This document shows, piece after piece, positions 36,858 through 46,534 of a stretch of 64,000 nucleotides of DNA (position 1 is the stretch's first letter; each line of letters begins with the position of its first letter). The position numbers were made by a program, and so were the translations under genes. Origin of the DNA: Flavisolibacter tropicus (lineage in GTDB: Bacteria > Bacteroidota > Bacteroidia > Chitinophagales > Chitinophagaceae); the NCBI RefSeq assembly GCF_001644645.1, contig NZ_CP011390.1, positions 5,845,501 to 5,909,500 on the forward strand. The letters are read 5' to 3'. The notes under the pieces were generated by a model. It was not told the DNA's origin. It made no database searches and was given only the letters and a program-made list of their open reading frames with translations.

Positions 36858-37481
36858 ATGAAATTTTTAATTGTAGACGATCATAAGATAATAAGGGACG
36901 GCCTTAAGCAAATACTGTCAAAGAGCTTCCCTTTCTCCATTTGTGATGAGGGGGAAAATGCTGAAGATGTCTTTGGCAAGCTAAAGGAGTCGTCTTATGA
37001 TGTTGTTATTTGCGATTTGTCAATGCCCGGTAGAAGTGGGTTAGATGTAGTTGAACAAATCAAGCTAACTCACCCAGATATGCCAATACTTATTTTAAGT
37101 ATGCATCCAGAGGAGCAGTATGCCTTGAGAGCGTTAAAAGCGGGCGCATGGGGCTATTTAAACAAAACGGGAGGTGCTGATATTTTAATAGAAGCTATCA
37201 AACGTGTATTGCAAGGCCGAAAATTTATTCCCGCTTCTGTGGCAGAGCAATTAACCTTGAGTCTAAGTTCTCCATACCATAGTTTGCATGAAGCTTTATC
37301 CAATCGCGAGTTTCATATATTTAAGCTGATTGCAGAGGGTAAATCTATTTCAGAGATATCAGACTTATTGTCCCTTGGTTCTACTACCATAAGCACGCAT
37401 CGGGCACGACTTTTAAAAAAACTGCATTTAAGAACAAATGCAGACCTGACAAAGTATGCTCTTCAGCATAATCTTCTATAG
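36858..37481 (+). CDS. NarL/FixJ family response regulator
   Basis: 207 residues. Receiver domain with Asp7-Asp8, phospho-acceptor Asp53 (VVICDLSMPG), Ser/Thr switch ILSMHPEEQYA and Lys103 (YLNKTGG); LuxR-type helix-turn-helix at about 142-205 (LSNREFHIFKLIAEG, ISDLLSLGSTTISTHR). It is the plus-strand partner of the divergent regulator at 36021 and lies upstream of the PhnD-like lipoprotein and the multi-PAS kinase, so it may be the output of that kinase. Confidence 0.95.
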   Translation: MKFLIVDDHKIIRDGLKQILSKSFPFSICDEGENAEDVFGKLKESSYDVVICDLSMPGRSGLDVVEQIKLTHPDMPILILSMHPEEQYALRALKAGAWGYLNKTGGADILIEAIKRVLQGRKFIPASVAEQLTLSLSSPYHSLHEALSNREFHIFKLIAEGKSISEISDLLSLGSTTISTHRARLLKKLHLRTNADLTKYALQHNLL

Positions 37482-37787
37482 TGCTTATTTCTTGTAGTAA
37501 GAAGTCTACAAGTAAATAGTGCGTTCTACTATTGTTACCATTTCTTATCATTAGTTTCTTTATGGTAGAATTCATTTTTACCCCTAGTAAGTCCAAATAA
37601 GTTTTTGAAAAACCTTTAGTAATGTTGGTTATTGTTAACCATCATTTAACCACGACTTACCTTATAGAAACAAATAGTCCGATTGTTAGCCTCCTGAACT
37701 CTAATGGTCAAAGTGTGTGCAAGCCAAACCTATTGCAATCAATAAATAAGCATCATTTTGATCGAAATGTGACTATTCTACTAAATC
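37482..37787. other. 306-base spacer before the PhnD-like gene
   Basis: No supported gene. A 63-codon frame from 37622 runs into the start of the next gene and has low-complexity content, so it was not called. No clear terminator hairpin follows the regulator gene. Confidence 0.6.
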
Positions 37788-38702
37788 ATGGATCTGAAAA
37801 GCAAAATCTATAGTCTAAATCCTGTAATAATTTTAGGAGCTATTGCCTATTTCTTCTTCAGTTCTTGTAATGGACTTGCATCCAACAATGCTGATTATGC
37901 TCCCAGTTATTCGACAAAGCATCTAAGCAAGAAAATACTGTTTTTTGGCGTTGTCAATCCTGCTTACTATGAAAAGTTAGATCCTTTAATTAAATACCTG
38001 AATAAACATTTGACAGACGTACAGGTTCAAACTGTTGCTGGAAGTAATTTTGACGCCTATTTGGAAAAGCTTGATAAGAGATATTACGACTTTACATTAA
38101 TAAATGGGATGAAGGCGCTTGAATGCGAAAAAAATGGATATGCAATTGTAGGCAAGGAAGACAATGATGAGAATTATCGTGGTGTGATTTTAGTAAACCG
38201 CGATTCAATGGTAAATCATTTCGCTGATCTTAAAGGTAAGACAATCGCATCGCCCGGTAAGCAAGCTTTAGCCGGTAGTATGATGCCCTTGTATTTTCTG
38301 CATACTAATGGCATAAACGTTAATAAAGACATTCGTATTAGCTATCATTCTTCGTTTGAATCAGCGATACTCAGTGTTTATCTTGGAAAAAGTACCGCTG
38401 CTATGTCCTGGCTTGCCAATTGGAAAGAGTTTGTTAGCAAACGTCCAGAAATTGAATCGAAGGTTGTTATAAAGTGGCAAACATTTCCTTTAATGAATGT
38501 GGCACTGCTTTTTCGAAATGATATGGATGCGAAAATAGCAGCCGAAATAAAAAAACTGATTTTTAACTTACAGAATAGTAAGGAGGGTATGGAAGTGTTG
38601 AAAGAAATAAATGCCACCAAGTTTGTTCCGGCTAACACCAGGAATTATCAGACCTTAAATGAGTTTGTGAAAAAGTATCATGCTGCCATACATCTCGATT
38701 AA
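37788..38702 (+). CDS. PhnD-like phosphate/phosphonate-type substrate-binding lipoprotein
   Basis: 304 residues. Signal peptide ending in a lipobox FFFSSC (Cys27). The rest is a two-lobed periplasmic binding protein of the PhnD type: KILFFGVVNPAYYEKLDPLI, then YDFTLINGMKALE, VNRDSMVNHFADLKGKTIA and the helix TNGINVNKDIRISYHSSFE. PhnD-type proteins bind phosphate-like or other small oxyanionic ligands for ABC import. No ABC permease or ATPase gene lies nearby; 24 bases downstream is a large membrane histidine kinase instead. The likely role is ligand sensing with that kinase. The ligand is unknown. Confidence 0.88.
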   Translation: MDLKSKIYSLNPVIILGAIAYFFFSSCNGLASNNADYAPSYSTKHLSKKILFFGVVNPAYYEKLDPLIKYLNKHLTDVQVQTVAGSNFDAYLEKLDKRYYDFTLINGMKALECEKNGYAIVGKEDNDENYRGVILVNRDSMVNHFADLKGKTIASPGKQALAGSMMPLYFLHTNGINVNKDIRISYHSSFESAILSVYLGKSTAAMSWLANWKEFVSKRPEIESKVVIKWQTFPLMNVALLFRNDMDAKIAAEIKKLIFNLQNSKEGMEVLKEINATKFVPANTRNYQTLNEFVKKYHAAIHLD

Positions 38703-38726
38703 CTAATCCGCTGCCTAACAAATACC

Positions 38727-41700
38727 ATGTTGAAAAACCTTTGGCCTGCTAAGATTCGAACCCAGTTGATATTAGGAATTGCATTAGTCCATTTAGGAAT
38801 GATGGCGTTTTTTGTATTTGACATGGTCGAGCGACAGCGCACATTCTTGAAAAAGCAAAATCATGATCAGACAGTTAGTCTTGTAAGTGATTTTGCCGTT
38901 AACGCTAATTCGTTCATTGTTTCAAATGATTTTGACAGACTTGAACGTTTGGTGCGCTCTCATGGCAACTTCCCAAATTTGAAATATGCCATGATCTTGT
39001 CTCCGGACGGATTGGTGTTAGCGCATACCAATACCGCTTTTGTGGGCTTAAATGTTTCAGACAGTATTAGTCTTAGATTAAGAAATGTACGCCAAACGCA
39101 AACGCTAATTGAAAACAATCGAATTCTGGATATTGCAGTTCCTATCTTACAGAATAGGAACATAGTTGGCTGGGCAAGAGTAGGAGTAGGGCAAGAATAC
39201 ATTTATGATAATCTCTTTATAATCCTTCGAAATGGTATTTTGTATATAGTACTGGCTCTAGTAATAGGGTCATTTTTTGCTTTTTTAATTGGAAGAAAGT
39301 TGAGTAACGGGCTTTACAAGCTTATTGACGTCACTAAGAAAATTAAAAATGGCGATCGTAATGTGAGAGTTGCAGGGTCTAATAGTTTTGAAATTGACGA
39401 ACTAGGGATGGCCTTAAACCAGATGCTGGATGAGATAAGTACCAATGAAAGATTGCTTTCAAAAATGTTGGAGAATATGCCTGTTGGTGTGTGGATCATC
39501 AATGAAAAAGGAGATATTGTTTCTGCAAATGCCGCAGCCAAAGAAATTTGGGGCGGTGCAATATATGGGGCTATAGAAGTATATAGCGAGTACAAAGCCT
39601 GGAATACAGTAACCCACCGGCGCATACAACCAAATGAATGGGGAGCTACTATTGCTCTTGAAAAAGGGATCCCCGTTTTAAACCAGGAAATAGCGATTGA
39701 AGGGTTTGACAAAAGCCGAAAGATTCTCCTGAACTCCGCCATTCCACTGACGGATAGCAATGGTAAAATAAATGGGGCTATTGCAATCAATGTTGATATT
39801 ACTGAAGAAAAAGAAAATACGGCCAAGTTAAAAGAACGGGAAGGTCAGCTCCGCATTTTTGTAGAACATAGCCCTGCATCGCTGGCAATGTTTGATGCCG
39901 AAATGAACTATATGGTAGTTAGCCGCCGATGGTTAATGGATTATGGGTTGAAAGAAAAGGAGGTAATTGGCAGGTGCCATTACGATGTATTTCCAAATGT
40001 GCCAGAACGCTGGAAACAGATTCACCAGCGTTGCCTTACAGGTACTATTGAGAAATGCGAAGAAGATACCGTTATTGGAAAGAATGGCGCTTTGGAATGG
40101 ATCAAATGGGAAATACATCCCTGGTGTAAAGCTTCAGGTGAGATAGGTGGTATAATCATGCTAACCGAAGTGATAACAGAGAAAAAAGAAACAGACCTAC
40201 GCTTTAAAAACCTGGTAGAAAAAGCCCTGATCGGTATCTGGATCATACAAAATGAACGATTTGTATACGTTAATCCTCGTTTGGCAGAAAAGCTTGGCTA
40301 TACTGATGATGAATTACTGCAAATGGATAGTATCTATTCGGTAATATACCATAAGGATATAGAACTTGTCAAAGCAAAATTGCAGTTGCGATTAGAGGGC
40401 GAAACTGAAAATACTCAATATGAAATAAGATGCAGAAGAAAAGATGGTAAGATCATCTGGGTAGAAGTAAATGGCTCTGAAACACTCTTTATGGGTGCAA
40501 AAGCTGTTATTGGCGTTATGAAAAATATCACGGAGCGGAAGGAATTTGAATCGCTGATCTTACACGAGAAAAAACTGTCAGAAACGATTATTAACGGCTT
40601 GCCTGGCATTTTCTATATGGCTGATAAAGAAGGCCGCTTAATTCGCTGGAATAAGAATTTCGAAACCATTTCTGGCTATACTCATAGGGAGGTAGGGCAG
40701 ATGTATGCTACCGATTTTGTAGAGATAAGTGAAATTGATCTTGCTTTAAGTATACGACAAGAAGCCTTTCTCAGAGGTAAAGCCAGTGTAGAGATGCCGA
40801 TTTTGACAAAACAAAAGCACCGGCTGATCTTTTATATAACGTTTATGCCAGTATTATATAATGACGAACAGTATATACTTGGTATCGGGATTGATTTTAC
40901 GGAAAAGAAAAAAACGGAAAGAGCACTATTAAAAAAGAACTGGGAGAATAACGAGCGGGTGAAAGAGTTAAGATGTTTGTATAAGTTGTCTGAATTGTCT
41001 TATTCAAAACAGCTTGCCATTGAAGATATAATGATAGAATGTGTCGCTATTATTCCGCCAGCATACCAATATCCTGATATTACCTATGTTAAATTAGAAT
41101 TTGGGGATAAAAGTTTTAAATCACAAAAATTCTTTGAAACAGAATGGAAGCAGGAGGCTAGCATTTCAATTAAAGGAAACAAGATCGGCAAGTTAAGCGT
41201 CTATTATTCAGAAGAGCGCCCTGTTTTTGACGAAGGGCCATTCTTGAATGAAGAGCGATACCTGATTACTTCAATAGCGGAGATTCTAAGTAATGCCATT
41301 GAAAGAAAGATGGCAGAGGGTGAAGTGCTTAAATTAAATAGACTCTACCAGTTTACGAGTAATATCAATGAAATGATGCTTAGAGCAGCCGATGATGAAA
41401 CCATATTTGCTGAGGCTTGTCAAATTGCTATTGATCATGGAGGGTTTCAAATGGCATGGGTTGGATTATATAATGAGGTATTAGATTCCATAACCCCAGT
41501 TGCCTGGGCTGGGAATGAAAACGGTTTTTTAGAGGCTAAGAATTATAAATCACTTCCAGTATCTACGGCCACAACTCCTGTGGCGCGTGCCATACGAAGT
41601 AGAAAGCCATACTGTTTCAATAATGTTTCAAATAATCCTGGGGTTGCTGATTTAAGAGAATTGATGCTGGAACGAAATTACCAATCAGGGATATCGTTGC

Positions 41701-42869
41701 CCATTCTTGTAAATGGCAAAGTCGTAGCAGCATTCATTATTATGATGTCCGAATCCAATTTTTTCAATGAAACAGAAATCAAACTGCTGCAAAAAGTAAC
41801 AGATAATATTGCTTACGCGCTTGATAAGGTAAGAATTAAACATTTGCAGGTAAAATCTGAAGCAGAATTAAGAGAAAGTGAAGAGAAGTTTAGGCGTTTG
41901 GTTGAAGAGTCGTTGGTAGGTGTATTCATACTGCATCAGGAGAAGTTCATGTATGTCAATCTACAGTTTGAAAAAATATCCGGTTATTCTAAAGAGCAGC
42001 TACTAAAAAATTTAAGATTTGATAACCTGGTTCACAATGATGATTTGCAAAGAGTATGGGCAAAATATAAAAACAGGTTCAATGGGCCAAAGGTTGCCGA
42101 TCATTACCTACTAAAGGCTAAGCATCGTAATGGATCGGTAGTGCATGTAGAACTGATTGTTTCAACCATAAACTATCAGGGCGAACTAGCTGTGTTAGGA
42201 ACGATCATTGACATTACACAAAAGGTTGAGGAGGAAATGAGAATTAATAAGGCCGTTACGCACATGCAAGAAATGGAGCGCCAGGAAATAGGCATGGAGC
42301 TGCATGATAATGTGAAACAGATACTGGCTGCTTCTTTATTGAACATGGATTATGCCCAAATGTGTATGGATGATCCTGAAATGGCAGTGGGTGTTATTGA
42401 AAAGGCTAAAAAGTATATGGGCGAAGCGATCCATGAGCTAAGACGCATTTCACATCAATTAGCACCCTCTATTGATTCTACATTATTGTTAGAGGAAAAG
42501 ATATGGTCGTTGATCAGCACTATGAATGTAGCAAATAGCTTAAAAGTAAACTTGCAAATTGATGCATTTCCAAAATCGCTGGATAATGACTTGCAGTTAG
42601 CTATTTATAGAATTATACAGGAGCAATTTAGTAACATTCTAAAATATGCGAAAGCATCTGAAGCTACAATTAGTGTTACTGAGTCCAATAGTCAAATCAT
42701 CATGACGATAAAAGACAATGGGCAAGGCTTTGATATAGAAAGCAAAAAAATAGGTATTGGTTTGGAGAATATCAGAAGAAGAGCGCAGGTTTATAATGGT
42801 AAAGTTACCATCGATTCTTCTGTCGGAAATGGCTGTGAGTTGAAGGTAAGTATTCCACAACTTAACTAG
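38727..42869 (+). CDS. Multi-PAS/GAF membrane sensor histidine kinase (HisKA_3 type)
   Basis: 1380 residues. TM1 about 12-32, a periplasmic sensor domain of ~135 residues, TM2 about 168-188, HAMP (about 190-240). PAS domains follow at about 245-362, 375-492, 495-610 and 620-735, then a GAF-like stretch (745-860), a clear GAF domain (870-1030) and a fifth PAS (1055-1175). The core is a HisKA_3 dimerisation domain with His1193 in MELHDNVKQ and an ATPase domain ending in GNGCELKVSIPQL. This kinase class pairs with NarL/FixJ regulators, two of which lie upstream. It is co-transcribed with the PhnD-like lipoprotein, which probably binds its periplasmic domain. The terminator at 42957 ends the unit. 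Confidence 0.95.
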   Translation: MLKNLWPAKIRTQLILGIALVHLGMMAFFVFDMVERQRTFLKKQNHDQTVSLVSDFAVNANSFIVSNDFDRLERLVRSHGNFPNLKYAMILSPDGLVLAHTNTAFVGLNVSDSISLRLRNVRQTQTLIENNRILDIAVPILQNRNIVGWARVGVGQEYIYDNLFIILRNGILYIVLALVIGSFFAFLIGRKLSNGLYKLIDVTKKIKNGDRNVRVAGSNSFEIDELGMALNQMLDEISTNERLLSKMLENMPVGVWIINEKGDIVSANAAAKEIWGGAIYGAIEVYSEYKAWNTVTHRRIQPNEWGATIALEKGIPVLNQEIAIEGFDKSRKILLNSAIPLTDSNGKINGAIAINVDITEEKENTAKLKEREGQLRIFVEHSPASLAMFDAEMNYMVVSRRWLMDYGLKEKEVIGRCHYDVFPNVPERWKQIHQRCLTGTIEKCEEDTVIGKNGALEWIKWEIHPWCKASGEIGGIIMLTEVITEKKETDLRFKNLVEKALIGIWIIQNERFVYVNPRLAEKLGYTDDELLQMDSIYSVIYHKDIELVKAKLQLRLEGETENTQYEIRCRRKDGKIIWVEVNGSETLFMGAKAVIGVMKNITERKEFESLILHEKKLSETIINGLPGIFYMADKEGRLIRWNKNFETISGYTHREVGQMYATDFVEISEIDLALSIRQEAFLRGKASVEMPILTKQKHRLIFYITFMPVLYNDEQYILGIGIDFTEKKKTERALLKKNWENNERVKELRCLYKLSELSYSKQLAIEDIMIECVAIIPPAYQYPDITYVKLEFGDKSFKSQKFFETEWKQEASISIKGNKIGKLSVYYSEERPVFDEGPFLNEERYLITSIAEILSNAIERKMAEGEVLKLNRLYQFTSNINEMMLRAADDETIFAEACQIAIDHGGFQMAWVGLYNEVLDSITPVAWAGNENGFLEAKNYKSLPVSTATTPVARAIRSRKPYCFNNVSNNPGVADLRELMLERNYQSGISLPILVNGKVVAAFIIMMSESNFFNETEIKLLQKVTDNIAYALDKVRIKHLQVKSEAELRESEEKFRRLVEESLVGVFILHQEKFMYVNLQFEKISGYSKEQLLKNLRFDNLVHNDDLQRVWAKYKNRFNGPKVADHYLLKAKHRNGSVVHVELIVSTINYQGELAVLGTIIDITQKVEEEMRINKAVTHMQEMERQEIGMELHDNVKQILAASLLNMDYAQMCMDDPEMAVGVIEKAKKYMGEAIHELRRISHQLAPSIDSTLLLEEKIWSLISTMNVANSLKVNLQIDAFPKSLDNDLQLAIYRIIQEQFSNILKYAKASEATISVTESNSQIIMTIKDNGQGFDIESKKIGIGLENIRRRAQVYNGKVTIDSSVGNGCELKVSIPQLN

Positions 42870-42956
42870 TTGTTTATAGTCCTATTGATTGGATTCGACG
42901 CGAGAATTTTTGAATCCAGTAGAAAGTAAATTCAGTAAAGATCATCGTTAAGGCAA

Positions 42957-42987
42957 AACGAGTAGTCATTTAGACTACTCGTTTTTT
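42957..42987 (+). terminator. Rho-independent terminator after the sensor kinase
   Basis: Eleven-base stem AACGAGTAGTC / GACTACTCGTT around a five-base loop, then six T residues. Confidence 0.92.
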
Positions 42988-43134
42988 ATTTTGAGTATTG
43001 AAAGTAAACAGCAAATAGCAGTAATTCTACTGGTAAAATAATGGGTGTGCAAAGGAGTGCTGCATCTATTTCTCGTGCTATGAAGTTGGCGGCGGCTGAT
43101 CTTATTCTTATATTAGGCCTTCACACTATCATTT

Positions 43135-46100
43135 ATGAATTTGCGACTCCCATTATTTACGGGTGCTTTTGTAGTACTATTAGGTACTAACATACAAGCA
43201 CAAGTGGCTTCTAACATTAAGACACAAACATATTTTTCAGATCCTGCCTTGTCGCCCGATGGAAAGGAACTAGCCTTTGTTTCAGGTGGCGATATCTGGA
43301 CAGCTGCTGCCATAGGCGGTGAAGCTCGGTTATTAGTATCGCACCCCGCTATGGAATCACGCCCTATGTATTCGCCCGATGGTAAAAAGTTGGCCTTTGT
43401 CTCTACCCGCTCTGGCAACGGCGATATCTACATTCTGGATATGGGAACAGGGGTGGTGACAAGGTTAACGTTTGATGACGGCAATGAGGAACTAAGCGCT
43501 TGGTCGAAAGATGGGCAGTACATTTACTTTTCCTCTACCAGCCAGGATATTGCCGGTATGCGTGATGTGTTTCGTGTAAAGGTTACTGGTGGCACCCCCA
43601 TGATTGTTTCTGGTGATCGCTATGTCAATGAATATTTTGCTACTCCTTCTCCTGATGGCAAAACAATAGCCTTATCTGCTCGGGGCTTTGGATCGCACCA
43701 GTGGTGGCGCCAGGGGCGTAGTCATCTGGATGAATCCGAGATATGGTTGTTGAATGAAAAAGAGGGCAAGTATACGCGTGTGGCCGAAAAAGGCGCCCGT
43801 CAGTTGTGGCCGATGTGGAGTACCGATGGTAAAACATTGTACTATGTATCGGATCGCGATGGACAACAAAACCTTTGGATGCAGCCGGTAGGTGGTACTG
43901 CCAGCAAACTGACAACCTTTACCAAAGGAAGGGTACTGTGGCCTTCAATAGCCGCAAATGGCAATACGATCGTTTTTGAGCGAGATTTTGCCATTTGGAA
44001 ATATGATCTGAACACTAAAGAAGCTAAGCCAATTGCACTTAGTTTGAGAGGAGCTCCGGCAGGGGTTGCTGTAGAACAGGTGCGATTGAACAGTGGCTTT
44101 AGCAACCTGGAACTTTCTCCGGACGGAAAAAAACTGGCCTTTGTAGCGCACGGAGATGTATTTGTGGCCGGCACTAAAGATGGCGGCGATGCCACTCGTG
44201 TTACCAATACAGCAGGAATGGAGTCTGAGTTAGTATGGACGAAAAACAGTAACGCTGTTATCTATGTATCGGATCGGGATAACCAGACCAATATTTACCA
44301 ATACCATTTTCTTACAGGAAAGGAGACACAGTTGACCAAAGCCATGGGTGATGAGGGAGGGCTGACCCTTTCTGTCGATGGCAAAAAGCTAGCATTTATC
44401 CGTAACCGAAACGAGCTTCATGTTTTAGACCTGGTTACACAAAAAGACGTGTTGCTGACCAAGGGCAACTTTAATTTTTCCCCTATAGGTTCTGGGGGTA
44501 CGTTGAGCTGGTCTCCTAATGGACAATGGATTGCTTTTGCTAGTTATGGTCAAAAGTCGTTACGTAACATTAGCGTAGTATCGGCCCAAGGTGGTGAGGA
44601 GCATCCTGTGAGCTTCCTTGCGAATGTATTTGGCGGTGAAGTATTGTGGGGCCGCGATGGTAAGTCAATTTTATTTATCACAGGACAACGTACTGAGAAT
44701 AGTTCAGTTGCCCGTGTCGATCTGCAGCCGCGCCAGCCTCGTTTCCGTGAGGATCAGTTTAGAGACCTCTTTACAGAACCACAACCATTAACAACTACTC
44801 CAACACCAGCAGTCAAATCTGACCCTGTTATCGATTCAATGAGCAGTGTTACCAAGCAAGTTGATGGCATTGTATGGGAAGGTATAAGACAACGCCTAAG
44901 TCTTTTACCTTTAGGTGTAGATGTGCAAAGTATTGATCTAAGTAAAGATGGCAATACACTGGTATTGACAGCAAACATTGGTGGTCAATCCAACCTGTTT
45001 ACTTATTCATTGGATGAATTGTCGCGTGAGGCTCCCGTATTGAAGCAAGTAACTTTCAGTTCTGGTTTTAAGAGTAATGTACAATTGTCTGCAGATGGTA
45101 AAGAGGTTTACTTTTTAGAAAGCGGACGTATACAATCAGTGAATCTTGATACAAAAAACGTAAAACCAGTTGCCGTCACAGCGGAAATGGCTGTTGATTT
45201 CAACAAGGAGAAATTAGAAGTGTTCCGTCAGGCATGGGAATTACAGAATGATGGTTTCTATGATGATAAATTTCATGGTGCGGATTGGCAGGCTGTGAAG
45301 CGGACCTATGAGCCATTGGCCGCAGGAGCGCAAACCCCAGATGAATTACGCCGTATCCTAAACCTTATGGTAGGAGAGCTTAATGCCTCACATTCCGGAG
45401 TGTCAGGCTCTACGCCACTTGCTTTCCAGGTGGGGCGCCTTGGTTTGCGTTTTGACCGGAGCGTATATGAGAAAGAGGGCAAACTGCTGGTCAGTGAAGT
45501 AGTAGCACTTAGCCCGGCCGCATTAGCTGGAAGTATAAAGCCGGGGGACTATTTGTTGGCAGTAGATGGAGTTAGTTTAAATAGCAACGTCAGCCTGGAA
45601 CAACAACTTGAAAATAAAGTGGGAAAAAGGGTTGTGTTGCGCGTAAGTAGTGGCAGTAACAATAGGGATGTAGTTGTAAAACCGGTAAGCCAGCCCGTAG
45701 AAAAAGGGTTGCTATATAAGCAATGGGTACAGCAAAACCGGGAATATGTAGCTAAGGCTAGTGGAGGCAAGCTGGGATATGTGCACATGTTTGATATGGG
45801 GCAAGGGTCGCTGGACCAATTGTACCTGGATATGGATGCCGAAAACCACGCACGAGAAGGTGTAGTAGTAGATATCCGCAATAACAATGGTGGTTTTGTA
45901 AATGCTTATGCGCTAGATGTTTTATCACGCAAAGGGTATATGACCATGACCGTTAGAGGCCTGCCACCGGCGCCTGCCCGCACACAATTAGGACAGCGGG
46001 CGCTTGATGCACCTACCATTCTGGTAACGAACCAGCACTCCCTTTCCGACGCAGAAGATTTCTCAGAAGGATATCGTTCCTTAGGTTTGGGAAAAGTAGT

Positions 46101-46332
46101 AGGAGAGCCTACGGCTGGCTGGATCATTTATACTTCCAACATAACGCTGTTTGATGGTACCGTTGTACGCCTGCCCTTTATTAAGATCACAGATAATAAA
46201 GGGAAAAATATGGAGTTGGCACCACGCCCTGTAGATATACCTGTATCTAATACTTTAGGTGAGAAAGGTCGTGACCAGCAACTGGATACTGCAGTGAAAG
46301 AATTACTGTTGCAGGTTGAAAAGAAAAGTTAG
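43135..46332 (+). CDS. Tricorn-like protease (S41 family) with beta-propeller domains
   Basis: 1065 residues, close to archaeal tricorn length, but with a signal peptide (LFTGAFVVLLGTNIQAQ), so it is exported. Two TolB/PD40-type beta-propellers come first (about 25-300 and 310-690; repeated LSPDGKELAFVS, YSPDGKKLAFVS, LSPDGKKLAFVA motifs), then a tricorn C1-like domain (about 695-765), PDZ (about 770-860) and the S41 peptidase domain. Catalytic residues visible by analogy with tricorn are Ser752-His753 in NASHSGVSG and Ser971-Asp972 in SLSDAED. It probably degrades peptides in the periplasm. It is a single-gene unit between terminators at 42957 and 46345. Confidence 0.93.
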   Translation: MNLRLPLFTGAFVVLLGTNIQAQVASNIKTQTYFSDPALSPDGKELAFVSGGDIWTAAAIGGEARLLVSHPAMESRPMYSPDGKKLAFVSTRSGNGDIYILDMGTGVVTRLTFDDGNEELSAWSKDGQYIYFSSTSQDIAGMRDVFRVKVTGGTPMIVSGDRYVNEYFATPSPDGKTIALSARGFGSHQWWRQGRSHLDESEIWLLNEKEGKYTRVAEKGARQLWPMWSTDGKTLYYVSDRDGQQNLWMQPVGGTASKLTTFTKGRVLWPSIAANGNTIVFERDFAIWKYDLNTKEAKPIALSLRGAPAGVAVEQVRLNSGFSNLELSPDGKKLAFVAHGDVFVAGTKDGGDATRVTNTAGMESELVWTKNSNAVIYVSDRDNQTNIYQYHFLTGKETQLTKAMGDEGGLTLSVDGKKLAFIRNRNELHVLDLVTQKDVLLTKGNFNFSPIGSGGTLSWSPNGQWIAFASYGQKSLRNISVVSAQGGEEHPVSFLANVFGGEVLWGRDGKSILFITGQRTENSSVARVDLQPRQPRFREDQFRDLFTEPQPLTTTPTPAVKSDPVIDSMSSVTKQVDGIVWEGIRQRLSLLPLGVDVQSIDLSKDGNTLVLTANIGGQSNLFTYSLDELSREAPVLKQVTFSSGFKSNVQLSADGKEVYFLESGRIQSVNLDTKNVKPVAVTAEMAVDFNKEKLEVFRQAWELQNDGFYDDKFHGADWQAVKRTYEPLAAGAQTPDELRRILNLMVGELNASHSGVSGSTPLAFQVGRLGLRFDRSVYEKEGKLLVSEVVALSPAALAGSIKPGDYLLAVDGVSLNSNVSLEQQLENKVGKRVVLRVSSGSNNRDVVVKPVSQPVEKGLLYKQWVQQNREYVAKASGGKLGYVHMFDMGQGSLDQLYLDMDAENHAREGVVVDIRNNNGGFVNAYALDVLSRKGYMTMTVRGLPPAPARTQLGQRALDAPTILVTNQHSLSDAEDFSEGYRSLGLGKVVGEPTAGWIIYTSNITLFDGTVVRLPFIKITDNKGKNMELAPRPVDIPVSNTLGEKGRDQQLDTAVKELLLQVEKKS

Positions 46333-46344
46333 TCAACCTATTTT

Positions 46345-46385
46345 AAACAAAAATGCCTGTAGATCATCTACAGGCGTTTTTGTTT
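46345..46385. terminator. Bidirectional terminator between convergent genes
   Basis: A near-perfect palindrome: AAACAAAAA / TTTTTGTTT outer arms and GCCTGTAGAT / ATCTACAGGC inner arms with one T-G mismatch. A-rich on the left and T-rich on the right, so it can end the plus-strand tricorn gene and the minus-strand cyclase operon. Confidence 0.92.
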
Positions 46386-46534
46386 AAGGTGTATAGCTGC
46401 ACAATATTAAAAAAGAATTTGATTTTTTGTAGAAGAGTAATGGTATTTCAAAGCCTTTTATTTATTCTAATAACTGGAAGAAAAAGCGGCGGAGTTAATG
46501 AATAATAAGAGTCGGTTAAAGAATATGATGTCAA

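Noticed and set aside
37622..37813. 63-codon ORF upstream of the PhnD-like gene
   Set aside because: It overlaps the start of the lipoprotein gene, has no recognisable features and no supported start site.
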